Source: Aldehydirespirator sp965219165
Lineage (GTDB): Bacteria; Actinomycetota; Acidimicrobiia; Acidimicrobiales; Aldehydirespiratoraceae
NCBI GenBank assembly: GCA_965219165.1
Contig: CBDCMW010000002.1
Location: forward strand, 2,170,001-2,234,000
Length of the DNA stretch: 64,000 nt
Direction of reading: 5' to 3'
This document shows positions 27,347-35,007 of the stretch, piece after piece (within the stretch, counting starts at the first letter, position 1; the number at the start of each line of letters is the position of its first letter). The notes under the pieces are model-generated. The model was not told the origin of the DNA. It worked only from the letters and a program-made list of their open reading frames with translations, and did not search any database. A program made the position numbers and the translations under genes.

Positions 27347-27607
27347 TCACGGTCGGAGCGGGTCCGCTTCGACGATCGCGGTGACCGTCTTGCGGCCGAG
27401 CCCGGACACTTCGGCGATCTGTCGCAGCGAGGCGCCGACGCGATGGGCAGTGCGGATCATGTCGTCGCGCATGGCGATCTCCTTGTGGGCCCGCTCGGCA
27501 CTTAGGCCAACCACGGCGAGCGCGGCCCCCACCTCGTAGTCGAGGCCGGACCGGTACTTCTCCATTCCCGCGATCGCGGCGGACACATCAGCGTCGGTGT
27601 AGCTCAT
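27347..27607 (-). CDS. small helix-turn-helix protein
   Basis: This 86-residue protein ends in a clear helix-turn-helix, SLRQIAEVSGLGRKTVTAIV. The first half is helical. Its ATG overlaps the stop of the 53-residue upstream gene as ATGA, so they are coupled. It probably binds the palindrome at 27783-27807 and regulates its own operon. The architecture is like a compact toxin-antitoxin or regulator pair. Confidence 0.65.
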   Translation of the reverse strand: MSYTDADVSAAIAGMEKYRSGLDYEVGAALAVVGLSAERAHKEIAMRDDMIRTAHRVGASLRQIAEVSGLGRKTVTAIVEADPLRP

Positions 27608-27765
27608 TGCTCCTCCCGAAGACCGTCGGCCAGTTTGTCGCGAATAACCATGAGGGTCGGGACTCGTGGCGACAGGTCCCCGGACGCCTCTGCGTGGTTG
27701 AGATGGGCGACGACCATCCCCAGCAGCTCCAGTGTCTCGATCCGCTCCAGCTCAACGCGCACCAT
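27604..27765 (-). CDS. small hypothetical protein upstream of HTH gene
   Basis: This 53-residue protein from ATG 27765 is mostly helical (VELERIETLELLGMVVAHL). The longer GTG 27804 start would run through the operator-like palindrome. ATG 27765 is 8 nt after a TAATAT -10 hexamer, so I choose it. It is coupled to the HTH gene, and the pair may form a TA-like module. No family recognised. Confidence 0.55.
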   Translation of the reverse strand: MVRVELERIETLELLGMVVAHLNHAEASGDLSPRVPTLMVIRDKLADGLREEQ

Positions 27766-27782
27766 TGGTCCAAATATTACCA

Positions 27783-27807
27783 CTTGTGGTTCATCTTGGG
27801 CCACAAG
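27783..27807. promoter_or_regulatory. CTTGTGG-N11-CCACAAG operator next to a -10 element
   Basis: Perfect 7-bp arms lie at 27783-27789 and 27801-27807. On the minus strand a TAATAT hexamer (27774-27779) follows directly and lies 8 nt before ATG 27765. This is the classic layout of an autoregulated leaderless promoter. Confidence 0.6.
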
Positions 27808-27825
27808 TTCGGCCGACCGCGGCTC

Positions 27826-28845
27826 CTAGCTCGAGTCGGCGAGGAAGTCGGTGAGGGCGTGGTGGTAGGCGATGCCGGGCCGGTCGTGCTTGGTGTGGGC
27901 CTGGAGTCTGGGGTCGAGGGGGAAGGCCGCGGGAAGGGTTTCGAGGACGGCTTTGTCCTCGAGCTCTACGGCCAGCTCGAAGTCGATGATGGATTGCCGG
28001 TCGATCGAGTCGGCGAGGTCGTTGCGCAGCACCGTCAGGTGGACGTCGGTGACGCCGTCCTGCACCGGGCAGCACCCTTTGACCAGGATGTGGGTGCTGC
28101 CGTCGGAGTAGTGCATCCGCCCCACCTGCACGAAGGGCAACCACATCTCGGTCACCGAGTGCCTGGTGCCCGGTCGTTGCGAGGTGGGAGTGCGGGCGAT
28201 CGGCATCTCCCCGTAGCTGATCGAGATGCCGAAGGAGGTTCGTTGCACCGATCCGACCGGCACACGCGGGTCTTGATCCGCGCCGAAGGAGCCGGAGTGG
28301 ACGAATGCGACGTGAGTGGAGTCGGTGTTGTTGTCGATGATTGCGGCGGCGCTGGCGTGGTAGCGGATCACTCCGATCTCGATGCGGTCGAACCGGGAGT
28401 CCTCGAACTCGGGGATGGTCGGGATCGGAGCCGGCGGCTGCGGCTCCAGGGATATCCAGGCCATGCCGTGCGCCTCGACCGCCGGCAGCACCTGCAGGCA
28501 CGCCGACGGGGGCAGCGACGCCCCCGCCTCCAGTTGCGGGATCTCGACCACGGCGCCGTCGGGCCCGAACTGCCAGCCGTGGTACGGGCACACGAGCCGG
28601 CCGTTGGTGACGGTGCCTTTGGAGAGCTGAGCCCAGCGATGCGGGCATCGATCCAGAGCGGAACGCAGCTGCCTGTCCGGCGTGCGCCACAACACGACTT
28701 GCGTGCCCAGCAGCGTCCGGGCCGCTGGTGCCGTACCAACCTGCCCGGAGAAAGCCACAGGGTGCCAGCACCGCCTCAGCCGAGAGGATCGGCAGACCAG
28801 CAACACACCGTCGCAAGGCTCGGTCGCAGGATCCGACGAAGTCAT
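27826..28845 (-). CDS. Rieske 2Fe-2S ring-hydroxylating oxygenase alpha subunit
   Basis: This protein (339 residues from ATG 28845; alternative ATG 28926 adds 27) has the Rieske cluster ligands C67/H69 and C86/H89 in CPH...CPYHGWQF. The mononuclear iron motif is NNTDSTHVAFVH (H178, H183), and the C-terminal catalytic domain is complete. It resembles VanA-like monooxygenases or demethylases. The partner ferredoxin reductase is not in this window. The substrate is unknown. It sits between the HTH pair and the QueC operon, possibly a metabolic survivor inside the island. Confidence 0.88.
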   Translation of the reverse strand: MTSSDPATEPCDGVLLVCRSSRLRRCWHPVAFSGQVGTAPAARTLLGTQVVLWRTPDRQLRSALDRCPHRWAQLSKGTVTNGRLVCPYHGWQFGPDGAVVEIPQLEAGASLPPSACLQVLPAVEAHGMAWISLEPQPPAPIPTIPEFEDSRFDRIEIGVIRYHASAAAIIDNNTDSTHVAFVHSGSFGADQDPRVPVGSVQRTSFGISISYGEMPIARTPTSQRPGTRHSVTEMWLPFVQVGRMHYSDGSTHILVKGCCPVQDGVTDVHLTVLRNDLADSIDRQSIIDFELAVELEDKAVLETLPAAFPLDPRLQAHTKHDRPGIAYHHALTDFLADSS

Positions 28846-29129
28846 CACGAAACCGCATAGTGGCACGGCAGCAACGCCCGCAGCCAGCTCACTCCGACCA
28901 ACAGAGACCCAAGAGCGACGGAGCATTCTCCGCGCGCTATCGACCTCGGCTCTTGTCAGTCGGGCTGGGGGGCCGACCGCCCGACCCTCGGTCCCCCAGT
29001 TGCGTCAAAGCCGTTTCAGCCGGCACCAACAAGTACCAAGAAGTGTGTCTGACGTAGGTCCCAAAAGCCGGCGGACCAAGCGATACCTGTGGATAACCCC
29101 CGATAACGGATCGTCCGTTAGAAGTTTCG

Positions 29130-30962
29130 TTAGAAGTCTGAAGCCAAACCTTGGCCCTCTCGGTGACTAGAGACACGCTGCAAGACTTCGGTGCGGCGCT
29201 TGCATCCTGGGCACTGGCCGCATGCGATACCGCTGGCGTGGCAGGAGTGGGTCTGGCTCATCACCTCGTCAGAGAGCCCGCTTCGCACCAATAGTTCGTG
29301 AGGACGTGCGTAGATATGCGGTGCCAAAACACGCACCTCTCCCTCCTGGTGCCGCACAAGCGTGTCGAGCATGGCCATAAACCCCGGTGTGCTATCAGCG
29401 TGGCGATCGCCGTCCCCGTTGACGATCCCTAGCACGACCGCGCCGAGGCCGTGCTTGAGTGTGTGGGCCGCAGCGATCGTCACCAAGTGCTGGTTCCGGA
29501 ATGGGAACCACTCGGGCGTCGGCGCTCCCTCAATCTGCGGGCGCCCCGCCAGGAGACCGGAACCGAGGGTCGATAGGTCGATGTCCATCTTGTCGAGTTT
29601 TAGATCGAGATGTTGTGCAACTGCCTTCGCGGCCTTCCACTCCGCCTCGGCGGGCAGCTGTCCATAGTCGACGAACAGCGCTCGATCAGGTCGTTCCAGT
29701 GCAGCGACGGCTGCCGAGTCGAGTCCTCCCGAAAGCAGCATGAGCTTGCCCACTCGTCGCGGGCGCTCCTTATGCTCAAGCCCAGCCCAGACCGCTCGAT
29801 ACGCGGCAGCGGTTAGATCAGAAACGAGAACCGCGCCCGTGCCGTTGAGCATGGTGTAGCGGTCGGGGTCTGGATCGCTATTCATCACCACGACTGGAAT
29901 GTCTCGACAAGTTGCCCAGCCTGCTTCAAAAAAGGGGCCGGTTCTGGCAACATCAGCGAGCAATAGCAGAGCGTCGCAGGTGTCGAGGCTCACCAAGTCC
30001 GCCTCTGCAGTGGTCTTGGCGTCCTGCTTCTCGCCGACCTCACGCAACGGATAGATGGAATGCCCACCGATGTCGTTGATGCCTCTATCGATCGTACGTC
30101 CTGACCATCGCTGTTCTGGGTTCGCGAAAGAGGCCGCCACATAGACCCTCGGTGGATCCTGCACTGAGAGGACTGTTGGAGCGACGGTTGTCGGCACGTC
30201 ATCGCCTAGATGTACGGCACGAAGATGGCGGACCACGACATAACCAGCGGTCCTTCGCGATGCTGCATGGGCAGCCTCAACCAAGTCGCCGCTCTCGAAA
30301 TAGTGCCCTGCAAGAGCAGCAGTGAACACATCGCCGGATCCGATCGGAAAGACTCTTGGCGTCGCGAAGGCGGGGATACCTGCTGGCTCCGCACCCTGTG
30401 CGAACACGACCGCGCCGAGGGCTCCAGCCTTGACGACGACAGCTTCGGCTCTCGTACCTCCGAGAATCTCTTCAACCGCCTTGCTGAGATCGTCGATTCC
30501 GGCAAGGTCGAGCACCTCACGTAGGTTCGCGACCACGATGAGCTCGTCAGCCGTGATCGTCTCAAACACCTGGTCCAGACTGAGTGAGTGCTGGGGATCA
30601 ACAACTGCCCGCCTCGCTCGGACGGTTGGTTGAGCCTCGACCATTCCAAAGACAATCGCGTCCTCGGCGTGAACGTCGGGGACCTTGACGTTGCGGTCCG
30701 AATCGCCCATTATCAGCCGGGGTGGACTCAATGGCGTGTCGTACCTGAACTCAATTGAGTGGCGACGGGGGGTCGCATCGACCTGCACGTCGCGAAGTAC
30801 CGCCCGCGTCTCTCTCAGTGTGCTGGCGTCGGCGACGGTGACGAGATGTTGCGTGGCGGAATCCAACAAGGCAGCCGCACGCACCCCAGAGCCGTAGGTC
30901 CACCGCCTGCTTGGCTCTGCGCAGGTCTCGCGGTATGCGCCGCCAACGACAACGGCAGTCAC
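29130..30962 (-). CDS. PfkB kinase / nucleoside 2-deoxyribosyltransferase / QueC-like triple fusion
   Basis: This 610-residue protein has three enzymatic parts. Residues 1-260 are PfkB/ribokinase-like, with the anion-hole motif GSGD (208-211, D211 catalytic). Residues 270-395 are nucleoside 2-deoxyribosyltransferase-like, with YVAASF at 274-279 and the nucleophile E346 in GPFFEAGWA. Residues 405-610 are QueC-like, with PP-loop SGGLDS (411-416), PFRN (487-490), and a zinc site C574, C581, C584 and C587. All key residues are present, so each domain may be active. No queD, queE or folE is nearby, so preQ0 synthesis for tRNA is unlikely. It is last in an operon with an OGG glycosylase, and QueC-OGG pairs are known from type IV CBASS loci. 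Confidence 0.85.
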   Translation of the reverse strand: MTAVVVGGAYRETCAEPSRRWTYGSGVRAAALLDSATQHLVTVADASTLRETRAVLRDVQVDATPRRHSIEFRYDTPLSPPRLIMGDSDRNVKVPDVHAEDAIVFGMVEAQPTVRARRAVVDPQHSLSLDQVFETITADELIVVANLREVLDLAGIDDLSKAVEEILGGTRAEAVVVKAGALGAVVFAQGAEPAGIPAFATPRVFPIGSGDVFTAALAGHYFESGDLVEAAHAASRRTAGYVVVRHLRAVHLGDDVPTTVAPTVLSVQDPPRVYVAASFANPEQRWSGRTIDRGINDIGGHSIYPLREVGEKQDAKTTAEADLVSLDTCDALLLLADVARTGPFFEAGWATCRDIPVVVMNSDPDPDRYTMLNGTGAVLVSDLTAAAYRAVWAGLEHKERPRRVGKLMLLSGGLDSAAVAALERPDRALFVDYGQLPAEAEWKAAKAVAQHLDLKLDKMDIDLSTLGSGLLAGRPQIEGAPTPEWFPFRNQHLVTIAAAHTLKHGLGAVVLGIVNGDGDRHADSTPGFMAMLDTLVRHQEGEVRVLAPHIYARPHELLVRSGLSDEVMSQTHSCHASGIACGQCPGCKRRTEVLQRVSSHREGQGLASDF

Positions 30963-31005
30963 GACGACGACTCAGTCCTCGGATTCGCTCCTCTGGCAGA
31001 CACCC

Positions 31006-31368
31006 CTAGAGCCCTGGCGCCCCGGTGCGGAAGCTGGGGCGCACCAGGACATCGTGCGTGCCGAGGAACACCTCCTTGACTTCAGCCTCGTAGGAGACTC
31101 CGAGCTCAGTACAGCGCAGCAGCCAGTCAAGATTTTCCACAATCGTCCCCACCGCTTGGCCGTGGTCATCTACAGCAACAAACACAGTGCGGCTCGCGTC
31201 GGCAGTTGGCACCACCGCTAGGACGGCACCCACCTCTTGGACCGGCGCGTCCGGGACGGGTTCAAGATTTGTTCTGAACCTGCGGCTCCGGCAACTGTCC
31301 TCGTCGGATTCGGCTCGTCCAGCAGGCCGGGGCGCATCCGTATGTCCGCCTCCTCCACCACCTGACAT
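31006..31368 (-). CDS. small protein with glycine-run N-terminus, possible HIRAN-like domain
   Basis: This 120-residue protein starts at ATG 31368 after a GGGGAG site; the longer frame from 31488 overlaps the OGG gene and lacks support. It begins MSGGGGGGH, then a low-complexity charged stretch to about 40. A small beta-rich domain (45-115) containing TVFVAVDDHGQAVGTIVENL and VLVRPSF recalls HIRAN DNA-end-binding domains, tentatively. It sits between OGG and the triple fusion. A flexible glycine N-terminus could be a modification or conjugation site. Function unknown. Confidence 0.6.
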   Translation of the reverse strand: MSGGGGGGHTDAPRPAGRAESDEDSCRSRRFRTNLEPVPDAPVQEVGAVLAVVPTADASRTVFVAVDDHGQAVGTIVENLDWLLRCTELGVSYEAEVKEVFLGTHDVLVRPSFRTGAPGL

Positions 31369-31420
31369 TTCGCTCCCCACCTCCCCTTCGAATACTCGAC
31401 CCTTTTCGGCAGGTGCGAGG

Positions 31421-32173
31421 CTAGCCAGTGCTGAACCAAGAGTGGCCAACCCGTCGGGCCTGCTCCCAAATGCACAGGTCGAGAGCACCAGGCGATACTC
31501 GGCCGTGGGCCGCGTACTGAAGGAAAGCTGCCTCGAAGCGCTCGTATTGCCGTTCCACCCGCCATTCAGGTCGAAAGACGCCAGCCTGTGTCAGTGCTCT
31601 GATCAGCCAGATATCGACAATCGCAACTTCCGCGCTGCCGGTGACGTTTCTGACGATCCATGCCGCTGTCTTGGGGCCGATGCCGTTCAGTCCGAGAAGA
31701 TATTCGCGAAGCTGTGCGGGTTCGGATGGAGGCGGGCTCACTCGAAGTCGACTCGCTGCATCCGCAATGCGCAATGCCCGTTGTCGCGGGAATCGGTAGC
31801 GGCCGAGACCGCCGGGCAGCGGTCGTCTGAGTGCCTTCTCGATGCGCTCGGCTGCTGGCGCTGGGTCCACCTCCAACACTCCCAACACCACACTGTGAGC
31901 GGCGTGTGCCGACTCCGCCGTGATGCCGAATCCGCCGAGCAAGCAGAACAGTGTCTCGGACACCACATCTGCACCACGGACTAGCGCCGCGACCCGGTCG
32001 ACATAGCGCCCCCTCACCGTCTGATCAACCCAGTAGGCGGCTGATCCAAAAGCGTCGAAGCGTCCCCACGGGACCTCCCACTCATCACGCCCGACCGAGA
32101 AACCGAGGTAGTCGCTGCTATCCCGTCCGCAGTGCGGATCCGCAACCGGCCCGAGCTTCAAGCTGATCATCAC
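31421..32173 (-). CDS. OGG-type HhH-GPD DNA glycosylase
   Basis: This 250-residue protein has the helix-hairpin-helix-GPD motif LNGIGPKTAAWIVRN with catalytic lysine K168, and the catalytic aspartate D187 in VDIWLIRAL. The K-to-D spacing of 19 equals that of human OGG1 (K249/D268), which is strong support for a bifunctional glycosylase/AP lyase. Start is GTG 32173 or ATG 32170, overlapping the XRE stop. In an operon with a QueC-like protein it probably acts on a modified or 7-deazaguanine-like base rather than in housekeeping repair. Confidence 0.88.
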   Translation of the reverse strand: MMISLKLGPVADPHCGRDSSDYLGFSVGRDEWEVPWGRFDAFGSAAYWVDQTVRGRYVDRVAALVRGADVVSETLFCLLGGFGITAESAHAAHSVVLGVLEVDPAPAAERIEKALRRPLPGGLGRYRFPRQRALRIADAASRLRVSPPPSEPAQLREYLLGLNGIGPKTAAWIVRNVTGSAEVAIVDIWLIRALTQAGVFRPEWRVERQYERFEAAFLQYAAHGRVSPGALDLCIWEQARRVGHSWFSTG

Positions 32174-32427
32174 TGGCGCTTCCGCCTTCGTGGCGGGACG
32201 AAATGAGTCAGTCTGCGGCCGAGGGCATCCGCGATCGAGGCCACAGTGAACACGCCTGGATTGGCCACGTGTCCCTGCTCTATGCGCCGCAGCGCGTCGA
32301 CGGATAGCCCGGCTTCGTGCGCGATCTGACTCTGTGTCTTCTCCCTGCTTACCCGCTCTGCTTGGAGCGCCCTTCCCAGGTTGACACCCTTACCTCGCTC
32401 TTCAACGGTGATCTTCGATCTCGCCAT
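32170..32427 (-). CDS. XRE family transcriptional regulator
   Basis: This 85-residue regulator is one helix-turn-helix domain: KTQSQIAHEAGLSVDALRRI near 30-49, then TVASIADALGRRL. It is first in the operon and overlaps the OGG start. Its ATG is 3 nt from a perfect inverted repeat (32431-32454) that also contains the -10 region, so autorepression of the whole operon is likely. Confidence 0.88.
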   Translation of the reverse strand: MARSKITVEERGKGVNLGRALQAERVSREKTQSQIAHEAGLSVDALRRIEQGHVANPGVFTVASIADALGRRLTHFVPPRRRKRQ

Positions 32428-32430
32428 GCA

Positions 32431-32454
32431 TATAACTATACTAGGTTAGTTATA
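32431..32454. promoter_or_regulatory. XRE operator and leaderless promoter of the QueC/OGG operon
   Basis: TATAACTA (32431-32438) and TAGTTATA (32447-32454) form a perfect 8-bp inverted repeat with an 8-bp spacer. It is strongly AT-rich against its background. It lies 3 nt upstream of ATG 32427, and TATAGT/TAGTAT hexamers inside it can serve as the -10. Binding by the XRE protein would block initiation. Confidence 0.7.
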
Positions 32455-32622
32455 CTCCACCAACTCGCGTCGATTCCCGCCTAGGACCGAGGTCGTTAAG
32501 AGCCGCTTGCCTCGGCCGTCCTCCATCTACGGGCGCTGGAAGTCCGAACTCCGATACAACCGACTAGCCGCGCAGCCCATGGCCCGGCTCCTGGAGTCGC
32601 ACGTTGCGTCTAGCCTCTCGGC

Positions 32623-35007
32623 GTGCTGACTCTCCCCCAGCTTGAGCGGCATCTGTTCGCGGCAGCTGACATCTTGCGGGGCAAGATGGATGCGTCGGAG
32701 TTCAAGGAGTACATCTTCGGTGCGTTGTTCTTGAAGCGGGCCAGCGACGTATTCGATGAGGAGCGCAGTGGGGTCAAAGCGGCCCAACTCGCCCGGGGCC
32801 GCTCCCAGGCGGAGGCCGAACGGCGCGCCGAGGACCGCGACTTCTACCGGGAGGCGTTCTTCGTGCCGGAGCGGGCCCGCTGGGCGTATCTGCGTGACGA
32901 GTTGCACCATCAGGTGGGCGACGGGCTCAATAAGGCCCTGGCCGCGCTCGAGGAGGCCAATGAGTCGCTGGAGGGTGTGCTGCAGCACATCGACTTCAGC
33001 CGGCGGGTCGGCAACACGACCGTGTCCGACAAGAAGTGGCGCGACCTGATCATGCACTTCTCGAAGTACCCGCTTCGCAACTCCGACTTCGAGTTCCCCG
33101 ACTTGTTGGGCGCGGCCTACGAGTACCTGATCCGGGACTTCGCGGACTCCGCAGGCAAGAAGGGCGGCGAGTTCTACACGCCCCGTCCGGTGGTGCAGTT
33201 GATGGTCCGTCTGGTGGACCCCCAGGAGGGCATGGCCGTGTATGACCCGTGCTCGGGCTCGGGCGGCATGCTGATCTATGCCCGCAACCATGTGGCCGAC
33301 AACGGCGGCGATCCCGCCGACCTGATGCTGGCCGGCCAAGAGAACAACGGCACCACTTGGTCGATCGCGAAGATGAACATGCTGCTGCACGGCATCCGGG
33401 ACGCCGACCTGCGCAACAACGACACCCTCGCCAGCCCCGAGCATGTGAGCGGCGGCGAGCTGAGGCGCTTCGACCGGGTGATCACCAACCCGCCCTTCAG
33501 CCAGAACTACGACAAGGCGACGCTGGCCCACACCGAGCGGTTCCGCTACGGCTACACCCCCGAGGGCGGCAAGAAGGCCGACCTGATGTTCCTGCAGCAC
33601 ATGCTGGCCGTGCTCAAACCCGACGGGATCATCGCCACCGTCATGCCCCACGGCGTGCTGTTCCGCGGCGGCGCCGAGGGCGAGATCCGCCGCCGCATCA
33701 TCAACGACGACCTGCTCGACACCGTGATCGGCCTCGGCCCGAACCTGTTCTACGGCACCGGAATACCCGCCGCCGTGCTGATCCTGCGAGCCAAGGGCTC
33801 CAAGCCACCCGAACGGCGGGACAAGGTGCTGTTCATCAACGCCGACCGCGACTACCGCGAGGGCCGGGCCCAGAACCACCTACGCCCCCGAGACGAACAG
33901 AAGATCACCGCCGCCTACCGCAGCTTCGCGGACATCGACGGCTTCGCCCGAGTCGTCACCGTCGACGAGTTGGCCGACAACGACTTCAACTGCAACATCC
34001 GCCGCTACGCCGACAACTCCCCGCCACCCGAATCCCACGACGTGCGGGCCCACCTCCACGGCGGCGTACCGATGGCGGAGATCGACGACGCCGCGGACCT
34101 GCTGGAGCGGGCCGGTCTGAATGCTCTGGAGGTCCTGTTCGCCGACCGGGGCGACGGCTACGCCGACTGGTGCCACAACATCGCCTCCGCCAAAGGACGA
34201 GAGGCCGCGCACGGCGCTATCGGCTACACCGTCGCGCAGCGGGCCGCCGCCAGCCCGTGGCCTCAATGGTGCGCCGACACCGTCGAACCGATGCTGCGCG
34301 CCCTGCCCGACCGAACCAGCCTGGCCGGCATACGCCAACAGTTCGTCGGGGACTTCACCGCCCACATGACCCAAGCGGGCATGGGTCGCTTCGATGCCGC
34401 GGGCATGGCCGCCACATGGTGGGAGGACAGCGTCTACGAACTCCAAACTGCCGTCAGCCGAGGCTGGAAGGCGGTGATCGAGGCCTGGCTCACCACCGCC
34501 GAAGCAAGCCAGGACGACAAGAACGCCCCCGACCTCGCCGATCAGACCGCCATCAAGCTCCTCGCCGGGCCGCAGTTGGCTTCCCGGGCCGAACTTACTG
34601 CCGCGCTCGCCAGCCTCGATGCGGAGATCAAAGCTGCTGAAGCCACCGGCGAAGAAGACGAGCCCGACGAAGACTCCCCCACTCCGGCCGATATCAAGAC
34701 GATGAAATCGGAATGCACCAAGGCTAAGAAGACACTCAAGGTCATCGACGCCGCACTGCTAACTACAGCCCGCCAGGCCCTCGACGCCATGCAACCGGCC
34801 GAAGCTCCCGCCTCAGCCATCGACGTGCTCCGCAGCCGAATCGAGAAGCTTGTGGCCGACCACTTTGCCACCGTGGAGCGCAGCACCTTGGCCTGGTACG
34901 ACAACCTCCTCAACAAGTACGGCACCACCCTCCGCCAACTGGAGGTCGAACGCGACGCGGTCACCGCCCGTCTCCAAAGGCACCTCAAGAGGCTGGGGTA
35001 TGGCTGA
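32623..35007 (+). CDS. hsdM: type I restriction-modification methyltransferase subunit HsdM
   Basis: This 794-residue adenine methyltransferase has the HsdM N-terminal domain (10-130) and SAM motif DPCSGSGGM from D208. The catalytic NPPF is at 289-292. A long helical C-terminal extension (about 500-790) includes KMKSECTKAKKTL-like coiled coil. It is longer than typical HsdM (about 500). The start is GTG 32623. It overlaps hsdS by 8 nt, and with HsdS methylates the target site. Confidence 0.95.
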   Translation: MLTLPQLERHLFAAADILRGKMDASEFKEYIFGALFLKRASDVFDEERSGVKAAQLARGRSQAEAERRAEDRDFYREAFFVPERARWAYLRDELHHQVGDGLNKALAALEEANESLEGVLQHIDFSRRVGNTTVSDKKWRDLIMHFSKYPLRNSDFEFPDLLGAAYEYLIRDFADSAGKKGGEFYTPRPVVQLMVRLVDPQEGMAVYDPCSGSGGMLIYARNHVADNGGDPADLMLAGQENNGTTWSIAKMNMLLHGIRDADLRNNDTLASPEHVSGGELRRFDRVITNPPFSQNYDKATLAHTERFRYGYTPEGGKKADLMFLQHMLAVLKPDGIIATVMPHGVLFRGGAEGEIRRRIINDDLLDTVIGLGPNLFYGTGIPAAVLILRAKGSKPPERRDKVLFINADRDYREGRAQNHLRPRDEQKITAAYRSFADIDGFARVVTVDELADNDFNCNIRRYADNSPPPESHDVRAHLHGGVPMAEIDDAADLLERAGLNALEVLFADRGDGYADWCHNIASAKGREAAHGAIGYTVAQRAAASPWPQWCADTVEPMLRALPDRTSLAGIRQQFVGDFTAHMTQAGMGRFDAAGMAATWWEDSVYELQTAVSRGWKAVIEAWLTTAEASQDDKNAPDLADQTAIKLLAGPQLASRAELTAALASLDAEIKAAEATGEEDEPDEDSPTPADIKTMKSECTKAKKTLKVIDAALLTTARQALDAMQPAEAPASAIDVLRSRIEKLVADHFATVERSTLAWYDNLLNKYGTTLRQLEVERDAVTARLQRHLKRLGYG

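Noticed and set aside
29113..29140. Short repeat CGTTAGAAGT near the 3' end of the QueC fusion
   Set aside because: Two ten-base copies can arise by chance and suggest no function.
29130..30962. Housekeeping QueC for queuosine
   Set aside because: It is fused to kinase and transferase domains, sits with OGG and XRE genes, and no queD, queE or folE is present.
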